Assembly (NCBI GenBank): GCA_963844865.1
Contig: CAWJPY010000013.1
Span: forward strand, 332,318-396,317
Source of the DNA: CAWJPY01 sp963844865
Lineage (GTDB): Bacteria > Acidobacteriota > Thermoanaerobaculia > Thermoanaerobaculales > Sulfomarinibacteraceae
Direction: 5' to 3'
Length of the DNA stretch: 64,000 bases
Shown in pieces: positions 53,106-63,964 of the stretch. The position numbers were made by a program, and so were the translations under genes. Below the pieces are notes generated by a model. It made no database searches, was not told the origin of the DNA, and saw only the letters and a program-made list of their open reading frames with translations. Position 1 is the stretch's first letter, and each line of letters starts with the position of its first letter.

Positions 53106-53170
53106 CTGCGTGTGGCTGTAGGCCGGCCGTCCCCCTCTAAAGACCCCCTCGGCCACAGCCACGGACGCAG
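53106..53170. repeat. Sixth copy of the tRNA-associated hairpin repeat
   Basis: CTGCGT/GTGGCTGT pairs with ACAGCCAC/ACGCAG across a GG bulge. The loop holds GGCCGTCCCCCTC and GACCCCCTCGGCC, the conserved parts of the 18.5-19.1 kb array. The stem bases differ from the array but pair perfectly. It lies 85 bp downstream of tRNA-Pro. Confidence 0.75.
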
Positions 53171-53299
53171 CCGGCCTCACGTTCAAATCTCCGCCACGTG
53201 TTCGTTAGGTGGATAGGTCGGTGGTCAGGGTGGCTCGCCTCGTGGGTCTCGATGGTCGGGCCGCGAAGATTCGACGCGTGCTCGACCAAGCGCACGTGG

Positions 53300-53560
53300 A
53301 GAGGGAGTGGGCTCGTGTTCCCCACCGAGATGGGCGAGCCGCGGGATCGGCGCAACGTGCGCCGCGTGTTCCGTCGGGTGCTGCGCCAGGCTCTGGGTCG
53401 GCAGCCGGTAGGGGAGGGCACGACCAGCTTGCAGAGAGAGCTCTCTCGGCGTCGGTCGGCTCACGGTCGACCGCGAACGCCGACACCACGTTCACGCTCA
53501 TGACGTCCGAACTGGTGGTTGCGCTCCTCGCCGAGCGCCCTCTGTGCAGCGCTGTTTGAC
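53300..53560 (+). pseudogene. Tyrosine-recombinase (integrase) C-terminal remnant
   Basis: One frame reads GLVFPTEMGEPRDRRNVRRV followed by FRRVLRQA, the phrase that precedes the catalytic HxxR region in phage-type integrases (usually LVFP..G.P..P.NV.R.F...L..A). A neighbouring frame before it has LDQAHVEREW, and one after it has ADTTFTLMT, which resembles the GH.D...T...Y end. The catalytic RHRY residues are not intact and frames are broken, so it is a dead fragment. Its place after tRNA-Pro with tRNA 3'-end copies supports an old integration. Moderate confidence because it rests on short motifs. Confidence 0.45.
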
Positions 53561-53626
53561 CCCAAGCGGCCGCCGGCGTAGGCGGCGCGCGTCATTGTCC
53601 GGCCGCGGTTCCCTCCGGACGGCTGC

Positions 53627-54361
53627 TCATTGCGCCACCTCGCTCGCAAGCGAGACCGGCGCCGGACCCGAATCGACGAGCAGCACCTCGGTGTTCTCTT
53701 GTGCCGTGAAAGAGACCGAGCGCTCGACCCGCACGCCGGCGCCGTCACCTTCGGTCAGGATGATGTCCTCCAGAGTCGCCGAGCCGCAAATGACGTGGAG
53801 CCAGGCGCTCCGCCCCGGGAGCAGCTCGTGGACGATGTGGTGTCCGGGGTCGAGCACGCTCGAGCAGATGATGGCGTCCTGGAGGATGCGCAGCGATCCC
53901 TTGCGCCCATCCGGGGACGCGACCACACACAGCAGGTTGTGGCGCTGTGCCGCCGCGAAGCGCTGCTGCTCGTGAGCACTGGCAAGCCCCACCTGCGAGG
54001 GGCGCAAGGAGATCCGGAAGATGTGTGCCCAACCGGAACGGGACGCGTTCGTCTCCTTGTGGCGTGTGCCGCGGCCAATGGTCATGCGTTGGAACTCCCC
54101 CGCGTGAACGACCCGGGAGCTTCCAGACGAGTCCTCCTGCGCCAGGGCGCCCTTGAAGACGTACGTGACGATCTCTGCATCCTGGTGGGGATGAGGTGCA
54201 GAGACTGCGCCCGGTGGGAGACGGCTCTCGCTGAGGTCCTCGAGGATGCCGAAACCGTCGGCGGGCAGGCCCGCTCCGTCCCGTGGGTTGAAGCTGTGCC
54301 AGACCTGCTGCTTGCGGGCCTGGGGGTGGTGGCGCTCCTGCGCTCTGCGCAGCGTGATCAT
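53627..54361 (-). CDS. Pirin-family bicupin (YhhW-like)
   Basis: 244 residues with two cupin barrels. The first carries the metal ligands in PHPHQDAEIVTYVFKG and the Glu in GEFQRMTIGRGTRHKE. The second is degenerate (HHIVHELLPGRSAWLHVICG). Some bacterial pirins act as quercetinases, others as redox sensors; the substrate here is unknown. N-terminus QQVWHSFNPRDGAGLPADGF fits the family. GGGAG precedes the ATG, which overlaps the stop of the small gene upstream (ATGA), so the two are co-translated. Confidence 0.9.
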   Translation of the reverse strand: MITLRRAQERHHPQARKQQVWHSFNPRDGAGLPADGFGILEDLSESRLPPGAVSAPHPHQDAEIVTYVFKGALAQEDSSGSSRVVHAGEFQRMTIGRGTRHKETNASRSGWAHIFRISLRPSQVGLASAHEQQRFAAAQRHNLLCVVASPDGRKGSLRILQDAIICSSVLDPGHHIVHELLPGRSAWLHVICGSATLEDIILTEGDGAGVRVERSVSFTAQENTEVLLVDSGPAPVSLASEVAQ

Positions 54362-54633
54362 CGGACTGCTCCCGCCCCTTCCTTGATGATTCGCGCGCCT
54401 GACCCGGGCCCGGGCGTTTCGAACGCGGACGGGTCCCGGAAGCTCTGCAAGGGCAAGGGCGCGGTGACGTGACGTCGAGGGGATGTCCTGGGTGTACGCC
54501 CCAGCACGCGCACGACCGTCCTCGTAGCCAAGAGTGAGACCATCCGCGGATCGGAGCCGTACTGCGCCGCGATGTCGAAGACCGCCACCACCAGGTCACC
54601 GAGAAGGACAGTCTTGCGGGCGTTCGTCCTCAT
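54358..54633 (-). CDS. Small hypothetical protein coupled to pirin
   Basis: 91 residues. The helical start KTVLLGDLVVAVFDIAAQYG is followed by SDPRMVSLLATRTVVRVLGR; then a Pro/Arg-rich tail (TPRTSPRRHVTAPLPLQSF). GGAGGAG stands seven bases before the ATG at 54633, and the stop overlaps the pirin ATG, which supports real translation. I do not know a function for it. Confidence 0.65.
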   Translation of the reverse strand: MRTNARKTVLLGDLVVAVFDIAAQYGSDPRMVSLLATRTVVRVLGRTPRTSPRRHVTAPLPLQSFRDPSAFETPGPGSGARIIKEGAGAVR

Positions 54634-54934
54634 GGCGTTCTCCTCCCCACTGCATGGCCGCACCCCGGTGGGCCGGCCGTTCCTGCGATCTCCCCACGAG
54701 CACGACCTGGCGACCTCTGGGACCACGGGAGACACGTGCCAGACTCGCTGCAGCCACACCGATTCCTCCGCAAGTTCCAGGCCAAAGACAGATCTTGTTC
54801 GATTCACTGAAGTTGGATCGAATCGACGAGTACCGCCCGGCTGTGAGATCGATCGAAATGACGTGCGGTGCCCACGAATCTGGGCCGCCGTTGCAGAGAG
54901 GGCGGCGGCGGCTTTCGCGCAGTGCCTCGGAGGC
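54634..54934. other. Intergenic region with a 7-bp dyad
   Basis: 301 bp between the small gene and the glucan synthase-like gene. It contains TCGATTC...GAATCGA (54799-54826), which may be an operator or part of the promoter of the small gene/pirin pair, and a GCCGCC..GGCGGC stem near 54890. No gene seen. Confidence 0.4.
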
Positions 54935-57900
54935 CTATCCGAGCACCACATGAACCTGGTGCTCGCGTGCGTCGTTGGCCAAGGGGACACGCGCTTCTGC
55001 CGGCAGCGCGGTTCCGTCAAGGCTGAGCCGGGACACCCCCCGGCAGACTCCCTTCGGGTTCTCGACCGCTATCCGGTAGAGCGTGTCGCCATGACGGTAA
55101 GTGATCTCGAAGCGTTCCCACTCCTTGGGGATGCAGGGATCGATACGCAGGGAGGAGCCCCGCTTCTGGAATCCGAGAATCCACTCCAGGCCGAGGCGGT
55201 AGAGCCAGCCCGCGGCCCCGGTGTACCAGGTCCATCCGCCCCGCCCCACGTGCGGCGGTTCGGAGTAGACGTCTGCGGCAACGGCGTACGGCTCCACCTT
55301 GTACACGTCGACGTCGACGGGGTTGCTCGCATGGTGGATGGGGCTCAGCAGATTGAACAGCTCGACGGCCTTGTCTCCCTCGCCGAGCATGGCCATGGCC
55401 ACGGCCGACCAAATCGCACCGTGGGTGTACTGCCCGCCGTTCTCGCGAACTCCGGGGAGGTATCCCTTGACATACCCGGGATCCAGGTGTGTCTGGTCGA
55501 ATGGCGGCGAGAAGAGCAGCACCAGGCGGTCGTCGCGCCGGAGGAGCCGTCGCTCCACAGACGCCATGGCCTGGCGCGCCCGCTGGGTGTCGCCGGCACC
55601 GGAGATGACCGCCCATGACTGGGCGATGGAGTCGATCTGACACTCGTCGTTCTGCGCCGATCCGAGCGCCGTCCCGTCATCGAAGAAGGCGCGCCGGTAC
55701 CATGCACCGTCCCACGCTTCCTGCTCCAGCGAAGCCAGGAGCGATGCGGCCGTGCTGCGCCATCGAGCCGCACGCTCCTCCTCGCCGCGGGACGCGGCGA
55801 TGGGGGCGAAGTCCCGCAGGTTCAGGATGAGGAACCACCCCAGCCAGACGCTCTCACCACGGCCCTGATGGCCGATGCGGTTCATGCCGTCGTTCCAGTC
55901 GCCGGCCCCGATCAGGGGAAGACCATGGCTGCCCACCTCGAGGCTGCAGTCCAGCGCCCGCGCGCAGTGCTCGTACAGCGTCGCCTCCTCGTCTGACTGT
56001 CCGGGCTCGAAGTACGACTCCTGTTGCCCGTCCTCCAGGGCCCGTCCCTCGAGCCACGAGACCTCCTCGTCGAGGACCGTCCAGTCTCCGGCAGTCCGCA
56101 GATAGCGGATCGCCGCATAGGGCAGCCACAGGCGGTCGTCAGAGATGCGGGTCCGCACTCCGCGGCCGGTCGGAGGATGCCACCAGTGCTGGACGTCACC
56201 CTCGGGGAACTGGCGGGCAGCGGCCCGGAGCAGGTGCTCGCGCACCATGTCTGGGCGTGTCACCGCCAGGGCCAGGACGTCCTGCAGCTGGTCGCGGAAC
56301 CCGTAGGCCCCTCCGGATTGGTAGAACGCGGACCGGGACCAGACCCGGCAGGAGAGCGTCTGATAGAGCAGCCATCGGTTGAGAAGGAGGTCCATCGAGG
56401 GCTCGGGCGTCTTGACCTGAACAGCACCCAGTACCCCCTCCCAGGCTTCCTGGATCTCGAGAAGCGCCCCGTCGCAGTCTGTCGTGCGGTAGCGCTCCAC
56501 GAGGCTTCGGGCGTTGTCGAGGCTTTCCCCTTGACCCAGCAGGAACACGACCTCGGCACGCTCTCCTGGGTCGAGATCCACTTTCGTCTGCAGAGCGGCG
56601 CACGGGTCCAGGCCCGCTCCGGTCTTCCCCGACAGCTCCCGCCCCCTTTCCAGGGATGCAGGGTGGCGGAGGCTCGCGTTGCGGCCGAGGAACTCGAGAC
56701 GGTCGCCGGTGCAGGAGGTCTGACGCCCGCCCAGGTCGGCGAAGGCGACCCGGCCCGCGAACTCCCCGTTCCAGGCGTTTCGCGCGAACATGGCTCTGGT
56801 CTCGGGGTCGATCTCGGTGACCACGAAAGGCGCGGAGCGGCTGCGCGCGACCCCCAGCACCCACTCCGCATAGGCCGTGACTGAGAGCCGCCGCGTGCGG
56901 TCGGACCGGTTCTCCAGGGTGAGGCGGGAGATCTTGACGGGGTCCCGCACAGGCACGAGCTGCAGGAGATCCAGTGCGATGCCATGCGACGTGTGCTCGA
57001 AGCGGCTGTACCCCTGACCGTGCCGAACGACATAGGGCCAGGCTTCCTCGCGGATCGGGAGGACGGTCGGCCCCCACACGGCACCGCTGTCCTCGTCCCG
57101 GACGTAGAACGTCTCGCCCGGAGGGTCGCTGACGGGATCGTTCGACCACGGCGTGAGCTTGTTCTCCCGGCTGTTCACGGACCACGTGAAACCAGAGCCG
57201 GACTCGGAGGCCTGGAACCCGAATTCCGGGTTTGCCACCACGTTGATCCAGGGTGCCGGCGTCGATTGACCCCTGCCCAGGACGGTGACGTACTCGCGGC
57301 CATCCGGCGTGAACCCACCCAGGCCGTTGAAGAGCTCGAGCTCGAGTGAGGGCGGGGGGACTGTCTCGGTCGGCTCAGGCGGCGCACGGAGCGGACGCGG
57401 AACCGGCCCCGGCCTCGTCCGCTGCAGCCGCACGACCTGCTCGGACAGTGAGCCCCGGCGCGCCAGGACCACCACTCGCGCCGCCGCCTGCAACAGGAGC
57501 TGGTCCGGCTGTGGCACGAGGTCGGCCCTGAGCACGAAGACGCCTCCACGCCGCGGATGGCCGTCGCGGCCAGCTGCGGGCTGGATCGCCCGCACCATGG
57601 CCTCGAGGGACTCCTGCAGGCCCGGGGCGTAGGACGTGCCTTGAGCATTGAGGATCACCAGGTCGGCGGCAATGCCCTTGTGGTGCCAGTACTCGTGCGC
57701 CCGCACGAGCTGCCTCGCGACCTCCCGTTCCTCCTCGGTCTCGATGCGCACCAGGGCGATCGGAAGATCGCCGGAGATGCCGTACGCCCAGAGCCCGGAC
57801 TGGCCGCCGTGGTTCCTGGCCAGCTCCTGGGGGGCCGCACGCAGGGTGCGATCGACGTAGAGCAGGCGGTTGGCCAGGCGCTGGAAGAGATGGGCCTCGT

Positions 57901-58345
57901 CCTGGGTGATCCGGAGGTAGTGCAGCTGGACCTGGGCCTGGGTCCAGGCGAGCGAGCTCGCCCGCTCGAAGGTTGCCCGCTGGCGGTACTTCTCGGCCGT
58001 CGCGAGGACCTCCTCCCGAGAGTGGCCCACAAGCGTCGTGAACGCGACGTGGGCCGTCCCGCGACCGGGGATCGCCAGTCGCTGCCGCAAGCTCACGATG
58101 GGGTCCAGGACCGTCCCGTCCGTGTTCGAAAGGGGTTCCCCGTCGACCACGGACCGCGGCGTCCGAATGTCGCGACCACGGCCCAAGAAATGTGCGCGGT
58201 CGCTCTCGTACTGCACGGTGTCGACCGTCTCCTCGTCGGACGCGATCAGATGGGCGAGCCACACCCGAGGCTCGTCCGCCGACCGCGGACGTCGTGTCGC
58301 CAGCAAGGCCCCGAGCTCGGGGACGAACTCCGTCTCGCACAAAGA
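54935..58345 (-). other. GH94 phosphorylase-like C-terminal part of the glucan synthase gene
   Basis: Open in one frame for about 1,135 residues. The beta-sandwich (FNGLGGFTPDGREYVTVLGR, PWINVVANPEFGFQASESGS) precedes an alpha6/alpha6 barrel. SGGAYGFRDQLQDVLAL, VQHWWHPPTGRGVRTRISDD, GAGDWNDGMNRIG (general acid Asp), NGGQYTHGAIWS and YTGAAGWLYRLGLE are GH94 signatures. The protein ends DAREHQVHVVLG at 54935. By analogy this domain trims glucan chains by phosphorolysis. Confidence 0.88.
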
Positions 58346-61300
58346 GGTTCGAGTACGCGGGATGGGCCTCGTCCGCGGCCTGCGGGGCCAGCACGACCTC
58401 CGCATAGGACGTGACATCGATCTGGCGGCCCTCGTCCGCGAGGTTGGTGACCGTCAGCCGGCGAATCTCGGCGTCGTCCTCCGGGGAGACCACGATCTCG
58501 AGGACGGTCGACAATGACCGATGGCGCTGGATGATCTTGGCCCGGTCCTCGGAGTAGACGACGTCGTAGGTCTCGGCTTCGGCTCCGCTGGGCTGGAAGC
58601 CGGCGGACCACACCTCACCGGTCTCCGCGTCCCGCAGGAAGATGAACGAGCCCCAGCTGTCACAGATCGGATCCTCCCGCCAGCGGGTGACGGCGAGGTC
58701 GCCCCATCGACTGAAGCCGGCGCCCGCGGCCGTGACCATCACCGTGTAGCGGCCGTTGGACAGGAGATGGGTGCGGGGCGTGATGTCGTGCGGCGACTCG
58801 AAGCGGCGCAGGGTCGGGGGGACGAGGTCGCGGACCACCGCGGCCACCCGCACCTCCTCGGCCCGGGGCCGGGCCACCGCGACCGCGCGCGGCGTCCGCT
58901 CCTGCAGGAGCAGCTCGGTGGCCTGGACCATGGGATGGGCGTGGAAGCGCGTTCGGGTCAGGCCGTCGTGGACCACGTTGGCCAAGGCAACGATGGTCAT
59001 CCCCTGGTGATGGGCCATGTACGCGCGAACCACGGCCACCCGAGCCCCTTCCGGTAGCCTCGAAGGGGTGTAGTCGAGTGCTTCGTAGAGGCCGTAGGCG
59101 CCTCGGGCTCCGGCCTCCTGGAGAGAGGCGAAGTTCTCCACCGCGGCCCTCGGTTCCACCATGGCGGCGAGGGCGGTGGCGTAGGGGGCCACGACGACGT
59201 CCTCGCCCAGGCCCCGCTTGAGCCCCAATCCGGGCACGCCGAAATCCGAGTACTGATACGTGAGCTGCACGTCGCGAACGTTGTAGGCCGATTCGGAGAC
59301 GCCCCACGGGACCCTGCGGTCCGCGCCGTAGCGGATCTGCTGTTCCACCACCAGCCGGCAGGTGAGGTCGAGAAGGCTGTGGGCGGGCTGCCGCATGACC
59401 AGGAGCGGCATCAGGTACTCGAACATGGATCCCGACCAGGAGACGAGCGCCGCCCCGCGGCCGACGGGCGTCAGAGCCCGGCCGAGGTGATACCAGTGCC
59501 GCGGCCCGACGTCGCCCTTGGCGATGGCAACGAAGCTCGCCAGCCTGGCCTCGGAGGCCAGGAGGTCATAGCAGCTGGGATCGAGGCTGCGGTCGGCGAC
59601 GCGGTAGCCGATGGAGAAGAGGCTGCGCGAGGAATCGAAGAGGAACCGGAAGTCCATGGCCTGGACCAGACCTTCGGCGAGCAGGGCGAGGGCCAGGAGA
59701 CGACGCTCGAGGGTGGTCTCCGCCACCAGGGACGGATCCGGACCGTCGACGTGCAGGGACGCTTCGAGGTCCCGAGCGTGGCTCCGGATGGAGTCCCGGG
59801 TCGCCCTCGCCCAGACCAGGACCTCGGACGCGGATCCTCGATCGACGCTGTCGGAGAGGGTGGTGGCGATGTCCAGGAGCTGCTCCGCCTCGGCGGCGAG
59901 ATCCTCGAGGCGCCGGGCCCAATCAGGAAGAACCGTCGGGGGGTCGTCCAGAACGGCCATCATCCCTTCCGTGGCCTCGAGGAGCTGCGCCGCGGTGACC
60001 GTCTGCGGACCCTGCGGATGCTCGGCCTGTCGCACCGACTCGACAAGGAGGTGGAGAGCGTCCCGGACGCCCTCCAGGACCTCCGGGCCGAAGAGCGGGC
60101 GATGGGCGAGCTCGCGGCACGCCTGCGCCAGGGCGAGCAGGTGCCCGGCCAGGTTGCCGCTGTCCACGGTGGAAACGTAGATCGGCTCCAACGGATTCAG
60201 GTCCCGGGTGTCGTACCAGTTGCAGAAGTGGCCTCGGACTCTGCGCAGCCCGGCCATGGTCTCGAGCGTAGCCTCGAGCCGCTGCGACAGTGTCCAGAGG
60301 TCCCGATCCACCCGAAGTCATGGGCGGCCATCGTGCTGAGCAGATACAGACCCATGTTCGTCGGCGAGGTGCGGTGAGCTCGGACGGGCTCGGGGTCTTC
60401 CTGGAAGTTGTCCGGCGGGAGGGCATGCTCCTCCTCGTTCACGAAGGTCTCGAAGAAACGCCAGGTCCGGCGGGCGATGAGCCGCAACGAGCGAGTATCC
60501 CGGGTCGACAGCGTCTGTGACGTCGCGGCCTTGGAGGGAACGCTGATCCGCCAGGCGAAGGCGGGCGCCAGCACCCAGAGGAGCACGAACGGCGTCGCCA
60601 CGGGCCAGGCTTCCGGCTTGAGCACGACACGAGCGAGCCGGCTCCGAGGGCGACGACGACACCCCAGCGGAGATCCCTGTACAAGGCCATCAGCCCCAGC
60701 GTCGGCTCCGTATCCCGCCTGCGCGGCCGTCACCCACTCGAGGAGGTTCCGCCGCGTCACGTAGAGCCGCCCGAGCGTGCGCACGACGGCATCCGCCATG
60801 AGCCATGCCTGGTCGGCGAGCATGGTGATGGCGAGGAACGTCTGCGACAGGGCCACGTAGATGTCGCGACCCACGGCGCGCAGGTGGCTGCGCTTGGAGA
60901 TCCCCGACCGCCGCGGGACGAGGTTGTCGAGAACCGGGATCACGGCCGGCACCGCGACGGATCCGACGAGGAGGCCGGTCCAAGCCAGCGGAGGGACGCC
61001 GGCAGGACCCAGGCGGCCACCGCTGCGAGCAGCGACGAGGGCGCGACCAGGCTGCGGCGGAGGTTGTCGATCATCTTCCAGCGGCCCTCGGTGGGGATGT
61101 GAGCTGTCCGCCGGCTGCGCCCGCGGCGTCGCGCGCGACGGCCCAGGATCCACGGCAGGAGCTGCCAGTCGCCCCGCACCCACCGATGGTGGCGGCGGGC
61201 AGCCGACCCGTAGTTGGTTGGGAACTCCTCGAAGAGATCGACGTCGGTCAACAGCCCCGCGCGTGCGAACACGCCCTCGAAGAGATCGTGGCTGAGGAGT

Positions 61301-63767
61301 GTGTTCTCCGGGGCCTTCCCCTCCAGCGCCGCCTCGAAGGTGTCGACGTCGTAGATCCCCTTCCCCGTGTAGGAGCCCCCCTCGAAGAGGTCCTGATACA
61401 CGTCGGAGACCGCTGCCGCGTAGGGGTCCACGCCGCCGGGGCCCGAGACGATCCGTTGGTAGGCCGTGCTTCGGGGGCCGGTCGGCAGAGACGGCGTGAT
61501 CCGGGGCTGCAGGATCGCGTAGCCCTCGACGACCCGTCCCTCTCTGCGGGTCGAATCGTGGCCGGTTGAGCGGGTGCGCCATGGCCCCGATCAGCCGGTA
61601 GGCGGCCCCTTTGGGAAGCCGGGTGTCGGCATCCAGGGTGATGACGTAGCGAACCCCCTCGCGGCACCGTCGGCGGCTGTCCGTTGATCGGGATGAACGT
61701 CGTGTCCTCAGCGCCGCGGAGCAGGCGGTTCAGCTCGTGGAGCTTGCCTCGCTTCCTTTCCCATCCGATCCACTTGCCTTCCCCTTGGTTCCAGAGACGC
61801 CGGCGATGCAACAGAAGGAACCGCTTCCCCCCTCCAGGCGGGCCCTCGTGCTTCTCGTTGAGGCGGTCGATGCCGTCGACCAGGGCGGCAAGGAGCTCGT
61901 CGTCTCCGGGCATGTGCTCATGGCGGGCATCCGTCCAGTCGGAGAGGATGGCGAAGGAGAGCTGCCCTTCGGAGTTCGCCATGTAGTGCACCTCGAGCCG
62001 CTCGACCTGCTCCTCGATGTCGGCCGGGCTGGTGAGAAGCGTGGGCACGACGACCATGGTTGCGCAGCTGCAGGAGGCACTCCTCTGGAGAGCTCGAGCT
62101 TGGGGTGCGACCTGGGCGAGACGAGCAGCGTCACCAGGCGATGGACGAGGGCCACCGCGACCTCCGAGGCGGGCGCGAGACCCAGGATTCCCAGCAGGAC
62201 GAGGACCGGGAGGGCGGCCCCGGCAGTCCAGGTGCAGGAGAGAAGGCTGCGAGAGCAGGACCGCAGTGAGGGCGGCAATGGCTCCGAGGTAGCCGCCGGT
62301 CGCATGGGCGCGATAGAAACGGCGGAGCCGGAGTCGCACGGGAGCACGAAAGCCGAGACGCTTCTCGAAGGCCTGCCGTCCTCGGGACAGCAGGTAGTAC
62401 GCCGGGTACTCCTCGGCACGCCTACACCGGACACCGGGGAGCCCAGGGCCGCTCTCCGGGGGCCCGGCCGCGGCTTCCTCCGGCCCCTCCGCTGCCGGGG
62501 CTGTCCTCCGGCGACTCTCGCCGCCGGCGTCGGCCGCCAGGCGCACGGCCTCCTGTGCCACCTCGAGCTCCGAGCGCCCCGAGCCTCGGGAGAGCAGCTC
62601 GACCTGGGCGCGGCACTTGCTCCGGGTCTCGAAGTCCATCTCGGCGAACCCCGGGACGCGCGCGGAGGGTCTCGTCCACCAGGCTGACGGACTCGAAGAA
62701 AGCCGGTCCAGTCGACCGAGGACATCCAGCGCATGCTGGTGATGATGTTGCGGACGGTGACGTTGGCCGCGCCCTGGGCATGCTGCTCGCGGGCGACCAC
62801 CTCGTCGGCCGACGTCCCCTGGGCGGCCAGCATCTCGTTGAGCCGATCCAGGACCGGGAGGACCGAGGGGTCCTGGTCGCGGAGCCGCTGGAAGAGCTGC
62901 ATCGGCGAACGGCGTCGGGCAGGGGGCCGTCGCCCAGGCGCCGCAGGACGTCCTTCACCGGTCTCCACCGGCCAACCGCTGAGGCCCAGCAGCCGGTCCG
63001 CCAGCTCGTCGGCCTTGGCCCGCGCCTGACGGGAGCGGACGATCAGCTGCGCCAACCGCCGCAGGTTCTCCACCAGGGCCACGCGCAGGTGGATGGCGAT
63101 CGCCCACAGCTCGCCGATGGTCAGCGGCTGGACGCGCTGGTAGGCGCGGACGAATCGCTGCAGCGTCTCCAGCTCGAACCGGCTGTCGGTGTGGGCCACG
63201 TAGGCCCAGGCCAGCCCGTAGACGCGCGGGTGTCCCGCGAGGTGGCCCTCCGCGATCTTGGGCAGCAGGCGGTAGTAGCTCTTCGGGAGGTGGTCCCGGA
63301 TGTCCCGGATCTGCTCGTCGACGACGTGGAAGTTGTCGAGGAGCCACTCCGCGGCGGGCGTGATCTCCCGCTTCTCCCGCACCGTCTCGGCGATGTCCCG
63401 GTACGCGGCCAGGAGGACGCGCGCGTTGTCCTCGACCCGGGCGAGGAGATTCCGTCCCTTGGAGGGCTTCTCGGTCGTGCGCTGGGCCGCGGCCAGGCTC
63501 TCGGCGTGTTGCTCCAGGCGCTCGATACCGAAGATCTCGGCGCGGATCGGCTCCTCCCGCAGGGGTGAAGCCTCGATGACGGTGGTGGGGACGTCGTCTT
63601 CATGGGGGTCCCGGTGCCTCGAGGCGGCACCTTCTTCTCGATCTTCCGCTGCGAGCCGCCGAGCGTCTCCCGCGAGGACGCGCCGCCGACGCCGGGTGCG
63701 ATGGCGACCAGGATCTGCGGGCCCTGATTGAGGACGAGCTCTCGAGGCGAGCTGCCAGCTCCTGCAT
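54935..63767 (-). CDS. ndvB: Cyclic beta-1,2-glucan synthase-like giant protein (NdvB/ChvB family), many frameshifts
   Basis: About 2,900 residues when all segments are joined, the usual length of NdvB-like proteins. Order: N-terminal helical region, GT84-type glycosyltransferase with membrane helices, glycoamylase-like domain, two GH94-type halves. Such proteins make cyclic beta-1,2-glucans for the periplasm or surface, acting in the cytoplasmic membrane. I take ATG 63767 as start because GAGGAGGGG lies just upstream; ATG 63603 (MKTT) is the alternative. Frames change near 63.59, 62.70, 62.65, 62.21, 62.09, 61.68, 61.54, 61.00, 60.69, 60.63, 60.31 and 58.34 kb. Motifs stay intact through all of them, so most are likely sequence errors. 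If real, the gene is dead. Confidence 0.85.
58345..60310 (-). other. Glycoamylase-like and first GH94 N-terminal part of the glucan synthase gene
   Basis: Open in one frame for about 655 residues. RGHFCNWYDTRDLNPLEPIY opens the glycoamylase-like domain. DLLASEARLASFVAIAKGDV, SWSGSMFEYLMPLLVMR, WGVSESAYNVRD and PYATALAAMVEP are its conserved motifs; in family members it is thought to act in chain-length control. HLLSNGRYTVMVTAAGAGFS and REDPICDSWGSFIFLRD begin the first GH94-like beta-sandwich. The frame changes at about 58345, after HPAYSNLFV. Confidence 0.82.
60310..63767 (-). other. N-terminal and GT84 glycosyltransferase part of the glucan synthase gene
   Basis: Pieces in three frames. 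EEPIRAEIFGIERLEQHAES and LPKSYYRLLPKIAEGHLAGH are classic NdvB N-terminal phrases. YLGAIAALTAVLL and VLVLLGILGLAPA are membrane helices. MVVVPTLLTSPADIEEQVER begins the transferase, VRYVITLDADTRLPKGAAY holds the D-x-D metal site, and WVRGDWQLLPWIL is the (R/Q)xxRW-like acceptor motif region. LLVGSVAVPAVIPVLDNLV and PFVLLWVLAPAFAW are later helices. Eleven of the twelve frame changes lie here, near the right end of the window. Confidence 0.8.
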
Positions 63768-63934
63768 GACCCCTCCTCGCCCCGCGTGCTGTATCCCTTC
63801 AGCAACCCGCCGACGAGGATCCATCGGCTGGGGCTGTCCGCAGATGTCATAGCAGCCATCGTGCCATCAGTGAGAAGCACCGGTCGTGGGTGAATCGCGA
63901 GCCGAACGGGATCCCGGGCACGCTGCTGTTTCAG

Positions 63935-63964
63935 TCAAAATGAAGCAGTTGTCAGCCATTTTGA
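63935..63964. promoter_or_regulatory. 8-bp perfect dyad upstream of the glucan synthase gene
   Basis: TCAAAATG (63935-63942) and CATTTTGA (63957-63964) around a 14-base spacer in a locally AT-rich region, about 170 bp upstream of the glucan synthase start. Possible operator. A plus-strand ATG at 63940 opens a 20-codon frame to the window edge (MKQLSAILMGESVPEEDLVK), which could instead be the start of another gene; too short to judge. Confidence 0.35.

Larger units (their letters stand above)
53014..53280. repeat. Inverted and direct copies of the tRNA-Pro 3' end (attachment-site-like scar)
   Basis: 53014-53030 (CCCGACCAAATCCGACA, including the tRNA 3' end) is exactly complementary to 53064-53080. 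The match continues so that 53064-53091 equals the reverse complement of 53003-53030 in 27 of 28 bases. The unit GGTCGGGCCGCG.AGATTCGACGCG recurs at 53074-53098 and 53254-53278 with one change. A direct 14-base copy of the T arm (GTTCAAATCTCCGC) is at 53181-53194. Such tRNA 3' duplications mark sites used by tyrosine integrases; an integrase-like remnant follows. Confidence 0.65.

Noticed and set aside
53198..53503. Intact small gene after tRNA-Pro
   Set aside because: The integrase-like phrase spans less than a third of the frame, flanking text is random in composition and the catalytic residues are missing; treated as a remnant.
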